NCBI RefSeq assembly: GCF_018603515.1
Contig: NZ_JACATN010000003.1
Coordinates: 863,760-927,759 of the forward strand
Source: Zobellia barbeyronii
Lineage (GTDB): Bacteria; Bacteroidota; Bacteroidia; Flavobacteriales; Flavobacteriaceae
Direction of reading: 5' to 3'
Length of the DNA: 64,000 nucleotides
Position 1 is the stretch's first letter. Every line of letters starts with the position of its first letter. Below are positions 51,401-61,600 of the stretch, piece by piece. A program made the translations under genes and the position numbers. The notes beneath the pieces are model-generated. The model made no database searches, was not told the DNA's origin, and worked only from the letters and a program-made list of their open reading frames with translations.

Positions 51401-51443
51401 GCACAAAAGATAATCCACTCTTTGGTGTGGTTATCTTTTGTGC
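51401..51443 (-). terminator. Terminator after the ThuA gene
   Basis: A perfect 13-bp stem (GCACAAAAGATAA at 51401-51413 with TTATCTTTTGTGC at 51431-51443) has additional CCAC/GTG pairing inside. It is 41 bp past the ThuA stop. The minus-strand tail is only moderately T-rich (ACTTTCTTG). Confidence 0.75.
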
Positions 51444-51484
51444 TCTAACTATCTTTTATAATTGAGTTATAGAAAATTTACTAT

Positions 51485-52606
51485 TTACTCAAAACTCTCA
51501 ATACTTACCTGTTTTGCCGGCCAATACTCAGCTTTTCTAAATTCAAATTTGGTAGGATTATAGTCACCTACTATAGTAACGTCTGCCTTTTCTGGAATTT
51601 GTAAGTCAAGTCCCCAGAATATACCATTGACCAGTAATCTTCTGGTACCTTCTATTAATAGATCATTAGCAGCACCTACAGTAGAGGCAAATGCTTTTCC
51701 TTTTTCACCACCTGGTAGTTGGTAGCTCTTTATCCAAGTAACCGGCATTAATTCATCACCAAGACTTTTACCGTCCTTATTGGTTGTTGCTATTTCATCA
51801 TCCGTAGGTCTCATTCCGTAGAATACATCACTTTCATCGTATTCTCCCTTTCTATTCATCACCTGCCCTAAAATTATAGGCTGCGAATCACCAGGAAGTG
51901 GAAGTGTAACTCCATATACATCACTAGCTCCCCAGACATCACCATCAGAAATCCCATTAGTAATACCTGTAGTATTGGCGCCAATAGCAACCATACCTTT
52001 AGTACTCTGGTGTTTGTGATGACCATGGTGATTGATCCAAGTTTCACCAAGTACTAAACGTCCAAAACCACCATCCCACTCAGTCTTATCTCCTTTGTAA
52101 TTAAAACTGTAATGTGCATATTGCGAATCAGAATCTTCTGGAAAATTAAAACCATGAGTTGCCGTTCTTAATCCCATCACCGGTTTACCCGATTTTAGAT
52201 AATCATCTATATATTTCATTTGATTATCTGGAAGTGCACGAAACCGAGTAAAAACTACCATCATATCTGCTGAAGTCAATGCTTCTAAACCTGGTATATT
52301 TTTATTGTAATTAGCATTCACAATTCCAGGCTTATCTTCTTCTTGAGCAAAAAGAACCGTACATTTAAAACCATGATGTTTAGATAGAATCTTTGCTAGT
52401 TGCGGTAAGGCTTCTTCTGAACGGTACTCCTCATCACCTGAAATCAATACAATGTGTTTTGCATTTTCATCAGCACCTTCATAGGTTAGCCATTTTTTGG
52501 GAGAATCTACCTCTTGAGCCATTTCAGGTTCTTTAGTAATTGTGTTCTTCTGCTCTTTACACGAAAATAAAATTAGGCAAATTACAATTGGTAATACATT
52601 TTTCAT
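51485..52606 (-). CDS. ThuA-domain lipoprotein
   Basis: This 373-residue protein has a lipoprotein signal (MKNVLPIVICLILFSC) and a ThuA/class I glutamine amidotransferase-like fold. Visible stretches are HIVLISGDEEYRSEEALPQLAKIL, ADMMVVFTRFRALPDNQMKYIDDYLKSGKPVMGLRTATHGF (read in parts) and VTWIKSYQLPGGEKGKAFASTVGAANDL. ThuA was first linked to trehalose use. Secreted versions in Bacteroidota and Planctomycetes accompany sugar-oxidation genes, but the reaction is not known. It lies 21 bp downstream of the TIM-barrel gene, so the two form one unit. Confidence 0.88.
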   Translation of the reverse strand: MKNVLPIVICLILFSCKEQKNTITKEPEMAQEVDSPKKWLTYEGADENAKHIVLISGDEEYRSEEALPQLAKILSKHHGFKCTVLFAQEEDKPGIVNANYNKNIPGLEALTSADMMVVFTRFRALPDNQMKYIDDYLKSGKPVMGLRTATHGFNFPEDSDSQYAHYSFNYKGDKTEWDGGFGRLVLGETWINHHGHHKHQSTKGMVAIGANTTGITNGISDGDVWGASDVYGVTLPLPGDSQPIILGQVMNRKGEYDESDVFYGMRPTDDEIATTNKDGKSLGDELMPVTWIKSYQLPGGEKGKAFASTVGAANDLLIEGTRRLLVNGIFWGLDLQIPEKADVTIVGDYNPTKFEFRKAEYWPAKQVSIESFE

Positions 52607-52627
52607 TCTGTTCTAGTTTAGAGATGC

Positions 52628-53473
52628 TTATTTGGTAATTCCTATTCCTTCGGATATGAGCTTAAATCCTTCTGTATATACTTCTTCTACGGGAGAGTAG
52701 TTGCGCCATACATTAATAGCATTTGCAAACTCTGGTATAGTAGTACTGAAAGCTTCTATAGTAACCCACCCCTTGTATTTAATTTCATTTAAAGCGGAAA
52801 AAACATCTGGCCAGTTTATTTGCCCTCTACCAGGTGTTCCCCTATCGTTTTCACTTATGTGAACATGCTTTAAATAAGGAGCTATAGTTTTAATAGCACC
52901 AGATTGACTTTTTTCTTCAATGTTTGCATGATGCGTATCAAACATAGCACCTAAATTTGGATGATTTACTTCTTTAACCATATCACCTAAATCTGCCATT
53001 GTATTATATAGATAACACTCAAATCTATTTACCGCTTCCGGAGTAAGAACAATATTGGCTCCTTTGGCATATTCAGCAGCTTTATATAACATCTCATTAC
53101 TCCATTTTTTTTCCTCCAGAGTGGGAGGTTTTCTTGTAAAGAGAGCGAATGTAGAATGAAAAGGTCCACACAAGACTTCGGCATTGGCTGCCGCACCCAT
53201 ATCAATTGACCATTTCAATCGCTCCAAACCTGCTTCCCTAACTTTTTTGTCAGGACTTGCAATATTTTCTTCAGCAGATAATGATGCCACCCCGGTAACA
53301 CCCATATCCATACCAGAAAAATGGTTTCCTAATTCTGAATAATACTTTTCACTACCCTCCCCAAAGAAGAGTTCTATACCGTCATATCCGGTTTTTTTTA
53401 AATCATCTACAATACCAAAGTGCTGCTCGGTGACGTGATTCGTCCAAAGCAACATATTCATTCCTATTTTCAT
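52628..53473 (-). CDS. TIM-barrel sugar isomerase/epimerase (hydroxypyruvate isomerase-like)
   Basis: This 281-residue cytosolic protein belongs to the xylose isomerase-like/AP endonuclease 2 superfamily. It starts MKIGMNMLLWTNHVTEQHF, with YDGIELFFGEG, then LTPEAVNRFECYLYNTMADLGDMV, then GAMFDTHHANIEEKS and HVHISENDRGTPGRGQINW. The acidic and histidine residues in these blocks (E in TPEAVNRF, D and H in FDTHHAN, H in HVHISEND, E in TIEAF) are the usual metal ligands. The family includes epimerases of keto-sugars and 3-keto-glycoside-processing enzymes; the substrate here is unknown. It has no signal peptide, unlike its neighbour ThuA. Confidence 0.9.
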   Translation of the reverse strand: MKIGMNMLLWTNHVTEQHFGIVDDLKKTGYDGIELFFGEGSEKYYSELGNHFSGMDMGVTGVASLSAEENIASPDKKVREAGLERLKWSIDMGAAANAEVLCGPFHSTFALFTRKPPTLEEKKWSNEMLYKAAEYAKGANIVLTPEAVNRFECYLYNTMADLGDMVKEVNHPNLGAMFDTHHANIEEKSQSGAIKTIAPYLKHVHISENDRGTPGRGQINWPDVFSALNEIKYKGWVTIEAFSTTIPEFANAINVWRNYSPVEEVYTEGFKLISEGIGITK

Positions 53474-53679
53474 TATATAATGGTTAGTTAATAATTTGGT
53501 GTAATATTTACTGAGCGAAAATTTATATCTGGTGTTCTAGAATATTTCATTTTTCGACTTTTAAATTTTGCGCAGTGAACAAATCTAGCATTAAATGAAA
53601 CTTCAAAATTCCTATATCTTCTTAAAGACTGGTACTTTTTTTTCTTTTTAAAAGACATTTACTGCTCAATTCCCTTCTT

Positions 53680-54561
53680 TTAAACTGGTTTTCGAATATT
53701 CAAAAACAACTTTCTATACTCTAACGGACACATTTCTGTAATAGATTTAAATTGCCTGTTGAAATTAGACAATGCATTATATCCGCATTCATAACTTATC
53801 TGAGAAATATTAAAGTTATCCTCCAAAAGTAATTTCCTCGCATGCCCAATACGTATCTCATTAACAAAGCGAGTAAATGTTTTATTCGCTCGGGGTTTGA
53901 AGTATCTACAGAAAGATGTTGTAGTCATATTTAGCAAGCCGGCAGCTTCATCCAAAGATATATTTGTCTTAAAATTCGTCATTACATAGTCATATACCTT
54001 ACGCATCTTTTCGGCATCTCCACCCTTAAATGCATTCATATAATTAGGACTGGCCAACATGGTATACTCGGTACTATTAGCCAATGTATCCAATATCTCA
54101 AGAAGTTTCAAAATTCGTTTGAAGCCTTTTTGCTTATCTAACTCTAAAAGAAATTTAATTATAAGGTCCCTAGTTTCTCCATGAAATTCTATACCCCTAA
54201 GAGAGTGCCCTACAAGTCTATTGATTTTGTAAAACTCTTCCATCTCAAGAAGAGGTTCACTTAAGAGTACGTGATCAAAATAAATCACCAAACCTCGTGT
54301 GGTTAATTTACTGTCCTTCTCAAAATAGGCATTGTCATTTCTCCATAAGTGAGGTAAATTAGGGCCTGTCATGACCAAATCTCCCTTCTTAAAATTGTGT
54401 ACATGATCACCAATAAAACGCGTCCCCTCACCCTCCATGATATATGATATCTGAAATTCGGGATGAAAATGCCAATTGGGGTTAAAAAAAGGGCCTTTTA
54501 AGTCTTTATAAATAAAAGTTTCCTTTGGCGTCAATGTCTTTTCAATACTAGGAGCACTCAT
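53680..54561 (-). CDS. AraC-family transcriptional regulator with cupin sensor
   Basis: This 293-residue regulator has an N-terminal cupin domain (about 20-110: FHPEFQISYIMEGEGTRFIGDHVHNFKKGDLVMTGPNLPHLWRN, read in parts) that probably binds a small sugar ligand. Two helix-turn-helix units follow at about 190-290 (ISLDEAAGLLNMTTTSFCRYFKPRANKTF and NISQISYECGYNALSNFNRQFKSITEMCPLEYR, read in parts). It lies between the minus-strand sugar genes and the divergent plus-strand genes and is the only regulator in the locus. Two inverted repeats with a shared TTCAACT core (54707, 58299) are possible targets. Confidence 0.93.
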   Translation of the reverse strand: MSAPSIEKTLTPKETFIYKDLKGPFFNPNWHFHPEFQISYIMEGEGTRFIGDHVHNFKKGDLVMTGPNLPHLWRNDNAYFEKDSKLTTRGLVIYFDHVLLSEPLLEMEEFYKINRLVGHSLRGIEFHGETRDLIIKFLLELDKQKGFKRILKLLEILDTLANSTEYTMLASPNYMNAFKGGDAEKMRKVYDYVMTNFKTNISLDEAAGLLNMTTTSFCRYFKPRANKTFTRFVNEIRIGHARKLLLEDNFNISQISYECGYNALSNFNRQFKSITEMCPLEYRKLFLNIRKPV

Positions 54562-54706
54562 AAATTTTCTTTAGAAATTCATTTAAACATCAATATAAGA
54601 TAAAAAAGTACCGACTTTTAATAAGATACAGGATAAATTAATTCAAAATCTATCATAGTTTTGTCTACACTCACACTAACATTCTAATTTAATTGATAAT
54701 TTTTTG

Positions 54707-54725
54707 AAAATAGTTCAACTATTTT
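54707..54725. promoter_or_regulatory. 19-bp inverted repeat between araC-type gene and cytochrome fusion gene
   Basis: AAAATAGTT (54707-54715) and AACTATTTT (54717-54725) are perfect complements around one base. It lies in the 303-bp divergent gap, which otherwise shows an exact TAGTTTTG box (54656-54663) without a matching -33 element. It is a candidate operator. Confidence 0.45.
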
Positions 54726-54864
54726 AAATACAAATTCCGATATTAACAAGTGTAAAAAGTACAATAATAACTTAAACTTCTTAATTTCGGGCAATTCAAT
54801 TAAAATAATACCTTAAACTGAACCAGAATTAACTCTTTGCTCAAAACAAATTATTCTACATATT

Positions 54865-57800
54865 ATGAAAATCATTAATAAAATCGGCCTAGGAAAGCTC
54901 ATCCTTACTTGTGCCGTCGCATTTTGCTTTATAGCATGTAGCGAAAAAGAAAACAAAACCTTAACCATAGGAAAAAACTCTCGGATTGTTTTAGTAGGAA
55001 ACAATCTAGGTTCTAGGATGATGGAATTTGGGCACTTTGAAACAGAGATGCAACTAAGATTTCCTAATGATTCCTTATTTATAAGAAATATGGCAGATGG
55101 TGGAAATACTCCGGCGTTTAGACCTCATGCTGCAAGAAAGTCACCGTGGGCTTTTCCCGGCGCTGATAAATTTGAGCACGATTCAGGAAGTAGAATACAT
55201 TTTATTGAAGATGACAAAGGACATCAGTCTGGTAGTGTAGGTCACTTTCCTACTCCAGATGAATGGATCACAAGCTTAAAACCAGATGTTATCGTTGCGT
55301 TTTTTGGTTATATCGAATCTTTTGAAGGTCAAGAAGGTCTTGAAAATTACCGGGAAGAACTTCGTGCATTCATTAAGCATACTATAAGTACCAAATATAA
55401 TGGTGTTGCGCCACCCCAATTAGCAATTGTTTCTCCAATTGCTTTTGAAAATCTTTCTGACAAGATGGATTTACCTGACGGTACTAAAGAGAACAAAAAC
55501 TTAGCCCTCTATACTGAGGCTATGAAAGAAGTAGCTAATGAAGAAGGTGTTCTTTTTGTAGATGCTTTTGATGCTTCTAAAAAATGGTACGAAACCGAAG
55601 CTGAAGATCTTACGCAAGATGGATTTCAGCTAACGGATTCAGGTTACAAAAAATTCGGAAAGTTATTGGCCGATGATATTTTTGGAAGTAAGCAAGCTGA
55701 CGAAACCAACCGCCAATTGGTACATGATGCCGTTACTGAGAAAAACTGGTTTTGGCTAAATGATTTTAAGATACCTAACAGTGTTCATGTTTACGGAAGA
55801 CGTTATGACCCTTTTGGACCAGATAACTATCCTTTTGAAATTGCTAAAATTCGTGAAATGACCGCTATCCGAGATACTGCTATCTGGGAGGCAATTCATG
55901 GCAAAGAAATGGACTTGGTCGCTGCAGATGCCAAAACAAAAAAACTTCCGCCAGTAGAAACCAATTATAAAGAAAGTGTAAAAAATGGAAATCCTGAATA
56001 CTTATATGGTGAAGAAGCCCTTGCACAAATTAAAACGGCACCAGGCTACAAAGTAGAACTTTTTGCTTCAGAAGAGCAATTCCCTGATTTAGCCAACCCT
56101 GTTCAAATGTCTTTTGACAATGAAGGAAGATTATGGGTAGCGGTAATGCCAAGTTATCCGCATTACAAAGCTGGTGACAGCAAACCTAATGATAAGCTTT
56201 TAATTTTTGAAGATACGGACGGTGATAATAAAGCTGATAAGCAAACTGTTTTTGCAGATGGTTTACACCTTACTATTGGTTTTGAATTTGCTCCAGAAGG
56301 CGTATACATGTCTCAAGGAACAAACTTAATACTGTTAAAAGACACAGATGGAGATGGCAAGGCCGATAAAAAAGAAGTTGTTTTAAGCGGATTTGATGAC
56401 CATGACACCCATCATGCCATTAGTGCTTTTACCACAGACCCATCAGGTGCAATCTATATGGGCGAAGGTACTTTTCTCCATTCCAATGTAGAAACAGCTT
56501 ATGGTAGTGTTAGGGGTAGTAACGGTGGATTTTACAGATATAGCCCACAAAGACATCACCTAGAACGTACGGCACAACTTGCTATTCCAAATCCATGGGG
56601 TATTGCTTTTGATGAATGGGGACAGCCTTTCTTTGAGCATACTTCCGGACCTGCTGCCACTTGGATGATGCCAGGTACAATTATTCCGCGTTATGGCGTT
56701 AGCTCTCCAATACCAGAAAATTTAATTGAAAAAGACCACTTAGTACGTCCTACTTCAGGGTTGGAATTTGTTTCTAGCAGTCATTTCCCTGACAATGTTC
56801 AAGGTGATATGCTTATCAATAACACCATAGGATTTAGAGGAACAAAACAACATAAAATGGTAGATGACCCAAAAACTGCGGGTTACCTTAGTGAGCACAG
56901 ACAAGACCTTATTTTCTCTGATGATAAAAACTTCAGACCGGTAGATATGGAATTTGCACCTGATGGTTCACTCTACTTTTTAGATTGGAGCAATGTTTTG
57001 ATTGGTCATATGCAGCACAATGCACGTGACCCATTAAGAGATCATGTTCATGGAAGAATATATAGAGTTACTTATCCTTCTAGGCCGTTGGTTAAACCTG
57101 CAAAAGTTGCCGGTGCTACTATTGATGAACTATTAGAAAACTTAAAACTTCCTGAGTACAGAACTCGTTACCGTACAAAAAGAGAATTACGTGCACGTGA
57201 CGCAGATGAAGTTTTAGCTAAGTTAAAACCATGGGTTGCCAACCTAGATAAAAACGATGAGAATTATGAGCATAATCTATTGGAAGGCCTTTGGGTTACT
57301 TGGGGATTAAACAAAATAGACAAAGATTTATTAGTACAATTATTACAGGCTAAAGATTTCAGGGCTCGTACTGCGGCAGTTGAAGTTCTAAGATATAATG
57401 GTCACCAAATTGATAATCAAGCAGACTTGTTAATGCAAGCTGCAAAAGATGACAGCCCTAGAGTACGTCTTGAAGCATTAGTAGCTGCATCTAGATTAGG
57501 AAAGGACCTTGGTATTCCTATTATTACTGAAGCCGGAAAAAAAGGACTTGACAAATGGATGGAACGTCCTTACGAAGCAGCTCTCGCTCATTTAAATGGC
57601 CATAGAGCTGGTGAAAAACCAAAAGATGTCATTGAGACTGACCTAAAAGGAAAAGATTTAGAACTTTTAATGGCGGGACAAGAAATTTACGAACGTGACG
57701 GCTATTGTGCTACATGTCATCAACCGGACGGGCAAGGACTTACTGCTTCTGGATTTCCACCTTTAGCAGGTTCTAAATGGGTAACCGGTAGTGAAGAAAG

Positions 57801-58065
57801 GTTAATAAAATTAACCACGAATGGAATTATGGGACCTATTGAAGTAAAAGGAAAAAAATATCCTGGTCAAGTACCTATGACTCCATTTGGTAAATTATTA
57901 AATGAGGAAGAAACTGCTGCTGTCTTAACTTATGTTAGGAACACTTTTGGAAACAAAGCGTCTGCTATTTCTCCTGAAAAAGTAAAAGAAGTTCGTGAGA
58001 AAATAAAAGATAAAGAAGGTTTCTATTCTCCAGAAGAATTACTTCTGGAACATCCTATGAAATAA
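54865..58065 (+). CDS. SGNH-like / beta-propeller / HEAT / cytochrome c fusion lipoprotein (PVC-type haem-binding)
   Basis: This 1066-residue protein begins with a lipoprotein signal (lipobox ...FIAC at C25). Residues about 40-270 form an SGNH-like domain whose key residues are altered: GNN at 45-47 where GDS is expected, and Q255 in DGFQLTDSGY where the catalytic histidine belongs. A beta-propeller dehydrogenase-like domain follows (about 385-745: GYKVELFASEEQFPDLANPVQM, LWVAVMPSYPHYKAG, EDTDGDNKADKQTVFADGL, DMEFAPDGSLYFLDWSN). HEAT-like helices run about 760-925. The C-terminus is a cytochrome c domain with C948-A-T-C951-H952 and probable ligand M1005. Location is the outer-membrane or periplasmic face. 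Oxidation of a sugar is inferred from family context. Confidence 0.88.
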   Translation: MKIINKIGLGKLILTCAVAFCFIACSEKENKTLTIGKNSRIVLVGNNLGSRMMEFGHFETEMQLRFPNDSLFIRNMADGGNTPAFRPHAARKSPWAFPGADKFEHDSGSRIHFIEDDKGHQSGSVGHFPTPDEWITSLKPDVIVAFFGYIESFEGQEGLENYREELRAFIKHTISTKYNGVAPPQLAIVSPIAFENLSDKMDLPDGTKENKNLALYTEAMKEVANEEGVLFVDAFDASKKWYETEAEDLTQDGFQLTDSGYKKFGKLLADDIFGSKQADETNRQLVHDAVTEKNWFWLNDFKIPNSVHVYGRRYDPFGPDNYPFEIAKIREMTAIRDTAIWEAIHGKEMDLVAADAKTKKLPPVETNYKESVKNGNPEYLYGEEALAQIKTAPGYKVELFASEEQFPDLANPVQMSFDNEGRLWVAVMPSYPHYKAGDSKPNDKLLIFEDTDGDNKADKQTVFADGLHLTIGFEFAPEGVYMSQGTNLILLKDTDGDGKADKKEVVLSGFDDHDTHHAISAFTTDPSGAIYMGEGTFLHSNVETAYGSVRGSNGGFYRYSPQRHHLERTAQLAIPNPWGIAFDEWGQPFFEHTSGPAATWMMPGTIIPRYGVSSPIPENLIEKDHLVRPTSGLEFVSSSHFPDNVQGDMLINNTIGFRGTKQHKMVDDPKTAGYLSEHRQDLIFSDDKNFRPVDMEFAPDGSLYFLDWSNVLIGHMQHNARDPLRDHVHGRIYRVTYPSRPLVKPAKVAGATIDELLENLKLPEYRTRYRTKRELRARDADEVLAKLKPWVANLDKNDENYEHNLLEGLWVTWGLNKIDKDLLVQLLQAKDFRARTAAVEVLRYNGHQIDNQADLLMQAAKDDSPRVRLEALVAASRLGKDLGIPIITEAGKKGLDKWMERPYEAALAHLNGHRAGEKPKDVIETDLKGKDLELLMAGQEIYERDGYCATCHQPDGQGLTASGFPPLAGSKWVTGSEERLIKLTTNGIMGPIEVKGKKYPGQVPMTPFGKLLNEEETAAVLTYVRNTFGNKASAISPEKVKEVREKIKDKEGFYSPEELLLEHPMK

Positions 58066-58092
58066 TTAAACAAATACCATTCTACCATTTTT

Positions 58093-58126
58093 AAAAAAGG
58101 GACATTCATATGAAGGTCCCTTTTTT
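58093..58126 (+). terminator. Terminator after the cytochrome fusion gene
   Basis: An 11-bp stem (AAAAAAGGGAC at 58093-58103 with GTCCCTTTTTT at 58116-58126), with a palindromic TTCATATGAA in the loop, ends in a T-run. It lies 28 bp past the stop. Confidence 0.9.
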
Positions 58127-58129
58127 ATT

Positions 58130-58622
58130 TGCCATAACAGCGCAATTAATTTTTAGCAATTCTTCAGAATAGCGCTTTTTTCAATTTTACTAAAATTCCT
58201 ACTATTTTATCTTTCTTATAAATTACAAAAATATACTTCATCCTTTAATATTTTCTTCTTTATAGCACCATTAAAAAATGAAAAATTACCTTTTATTTTG
58301 TAATAACTTCAACTTATTACATAAGCCAGAATAGTACAATTTTACTATGCTAGCACTGTATTCTTATAGGATATAGATTTCAGTGAATTTATATCAAAAT
58401 TGCACACCATCAAATATCTCTTTACTTCCTCTTAAAAAAATTCATTTATGAAATTCAAAAAGTAAAGTATTCAAAAAAATGAATGTCATAAAACATTAAA
58501 TAATCAAAATATGACAAGATAATACCACTAATTGCAAAATTACAGGTGTACTGGCTTACTTCATCAGTATATATTTACCAACATAACCCCCTAACTGATT
58601 CAACAACTTAAACAATTAAACT
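58130..58622. other. Non-coding region upstream of susC
   Basis: About 490 bp of AT-rich DNA contain no credible gene. The region holds one operator-like inverted repeat (58299-58321) and a weak -7-like TATATTTA (58570-58577). The susC promoter must lie here. Confidence 0.55.
58299..58321. promoter_or_regulatory. Inverted repeat upstream of susC
   Basis: TGTAATAA (58299-58306) and TTATTACA (58314-58321) are perfect complements around CTTCAAC. The TTCAACT core is also in the inverted repeat at 54707-54725, upstream of the other plus-strand gene of the locus. Confidence 0.45.
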
Positions 58623-61600
58623 ATGACTCCAATGTTATCATCTTTTAAGATCAAACACGTTTGTATCTTATTAGGTATTCAAATTGTATGTCTCCAATCA
58701 GCTTTTGGAGCAAGTATATCTGTCGATAGTATCGATAGTTATACGAACAGAAACGACGCAGTTCGGTATACTCTACCGAAGACACAAGACAATGTGATTA
58801 CAGGTACCATAAATGACCAAGATAATCAACCGCTACCTGGTGCCAGCATTATTGAAAAAGGCACAACAAATGGTGTGACAACAGATTTTGACGGTAATTT
58901 TTCTATTGAAGTAAGTAGCCAAGATGCCGTACTTGTTATCTCCTATATTGGCTATTCACCAAAAGAAATTTCCGTAAGTGGTCAGGACAATATTACAGTA
59001 AGCCTTGAGGAAAATGCTTCAGCTTTAGACGAGGTAGTTCTTATTGGTTACGGCTCTCAAAAGAAAAGCGATTTAACCGGAGCAGTAGGTTCTGTAAAAG
59101 CAGAAGAATTGGCCGAACGGCCTGCCGCCTCAATGAATCAAGCTATTGCAGGTAAAGTTTCCGGGGTTAATATAACTTCTGGATCAGGAAGACCTGGAGG
59201 AAGAACTGTGGTAAGAATACGTGGTAATACTTCAGTAAGTATCGCTAACACGCCACTTTATGTGATTGATGGTGTTATTCTTAGTGCTGCTAGCTTACCA
59301 AACGGCAGTACACCCATTGATTACATGAACCCAAATGATATTGAATCTATTGAAGTTTTAAAAGATGCTTCTGCAACAGCAATTTATGGTGCAAGAGGTG
59401 CAAACGGTGTTATCCTGGTAAGTACCAAAAGAGGTACTACTAATGGAGGTGGCCGTCTTAATTACGATGTAGATTTTAGTATAGGAACACTACCCAAAAA
59501 ACTTAATTTACTAAACTCAGAAGAATTTCTTCAAGTAGAAGAGACTGCATATGCCAATGCAGAAAAATTTGACCCAGACGGATGGGCAGGAGGCAGATAC
59601 ACAGACCCTACTCTAAAAAGAACAGACCCTAGACTTTTTGACTCGGAAGGCAATCCTCTATATGATACAGATTGGCAGGATGAAGCCATAAGAACTTCCT
59701 ATACGCAAAATCATCAACTATCTTTTACAGGAGGTACTCAGAAAGGCAACTATGGTCTTTTTATGGGTTTCCGTGATGAACAAGGACTAATTGTAGAATC
59801 ATGGCTAAAGCGATATTCTGCAAGGTTTACTATGGATTCTGACATCACCGATTGGTTAAGAGTTGGTGGTAGTTTAGGTTATAATGACCAAAATGAAAAA
59901 CAAGTAGACCAACTTGGTGGTGGTGGTATTACCACAATGCGTCAGGTATATGAAGCACTTCCTATAATCCCTGTGACCTATGAAGATGGAACCTGGGGAT
60001 CTAATATTGACTACCCTGGTATGGAAGGTGGCGGAAGCCCTGTTGCAGTTGCGAACGATAGAAGATATTTTCTTAAGACACAATCCCTTATTGGTAACTT
60101 TTATAGTAATATTTCTTTGCATAAAAATTTACAGCTACGAACTACGGTCGGCGCCAATGTCATAAATCAAAGGAATGATTACTACGGTGGTCGTGATTTA
60201 CGATATATTGCTAGACCTGATGGCGCTGCTTATGTAGAAAACGGTCGTTACAATTCATGGCAATTTGAAAATTATTTGACGTATAACAAAGATTTTGAAA
60301 ATGAGAATTCATTAACGGCAATGGTGGGGCTATCTTGGCAACATATAGATGAATTCAAGGCAAAGGCTGAGACTAGAGGATTTGCAGATGACTTTTATGG
60401 TTTCAACAACCTTGGCGCTGGATCTAACCCACAAACACCAACATCTAGTAAAATTGCATATGGGCTTAACTCTTATTTTGGTCGTGTAAATTACAACCAT
60501 CAAAACAAATACTTAGTAACCTTAACAGGAAGAGCAGATGGTTCTTCAAAATTTGGTCCTGAAAATCAATTTGCCTTTTTCCCATCAGCAGCATTGGCTT
60601 GGAGAGTTTCTAATGAAGATTTCTTATCACAAAGTGAAATCATTTCTAATTTAAAGCTGCGAGCAAGTTATGGATCTACGGGTAATTCTGAAATTCCTGC
60701 ATATAGAGCTTTAGCCGGTTTAGAAAGTGGAACAGTTATATTTGCTGGTGATCGTGCGTCCTATAGCATTCCGCAACGTATGGCTAATTCTGATTTGAAA
60801 TGGGAAAAAACAAATCAAGTAGATGCCGGTCTGGAATTAGGTCTTTTAAATAACCGTATTTCAGTAGAACTTGATGTATACCGTAAGTTAACTACAGATA
60901 TGCTTCTTAATGCACCTGTACCTTCTACAAGTGGTTTCTCAAATGTTTTTAGAAATGTAGGAAGCATGGAAAATAAGGGTATAGAAATTACTTTGAATAC
61001 GACCAATATAGATAATGAAGTTTTTGGATGGGATTCTAATTTTAATATTTCCATCAATAAGAACGAAGTAGTATCATTAACAGGAGGCTCGGATATTTTC
61101 TTAGGCTCAACACTTATTCGTGAAGGAGAACCAGTAGGTACTTTCTTTGGTTATATTGATGAAGGTACGTGGAATACAGACGAGGCTGCACAAGCTGCTA
61201 TTTACGATAGACTTCCTGGTGACATTAAATACAGAGACCTAAATGATGATGGCGCTATTAACAGTGATGACAGAGCTATCCTAGGAAAAGGTATTCCTGA
61301 TGGTTTTGGAACATTTTCAAATACATTCAGATATGGCAACCTAGAACTATTAGTAGACCTTCAGTTTCAATACGGGAACAGTATTATGTACCGTGATGAA
61401 CACTCTGCGGAAGATCGCCAAACTATTGCCAACAGTTTCTCAACAGTTCTGAATGCCTGGACACCAGACAACCAAGATACAGATATCGCTCAGATAAGAC
61501 CCATAGCTGCCGGTTATGATACAAATAACGATTCTGGAAAATTAAAAGATGCTTCTTTTATCAGAGGAAGAAACTTAATGCTTTCTTATGTTTTTGAACC

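Noticed and set aside
54865..55700. Active SGNH esterase
   Set aside because: The GDS serine and the late catalytic histidine are replaced (GNN at 45-47, Q255).
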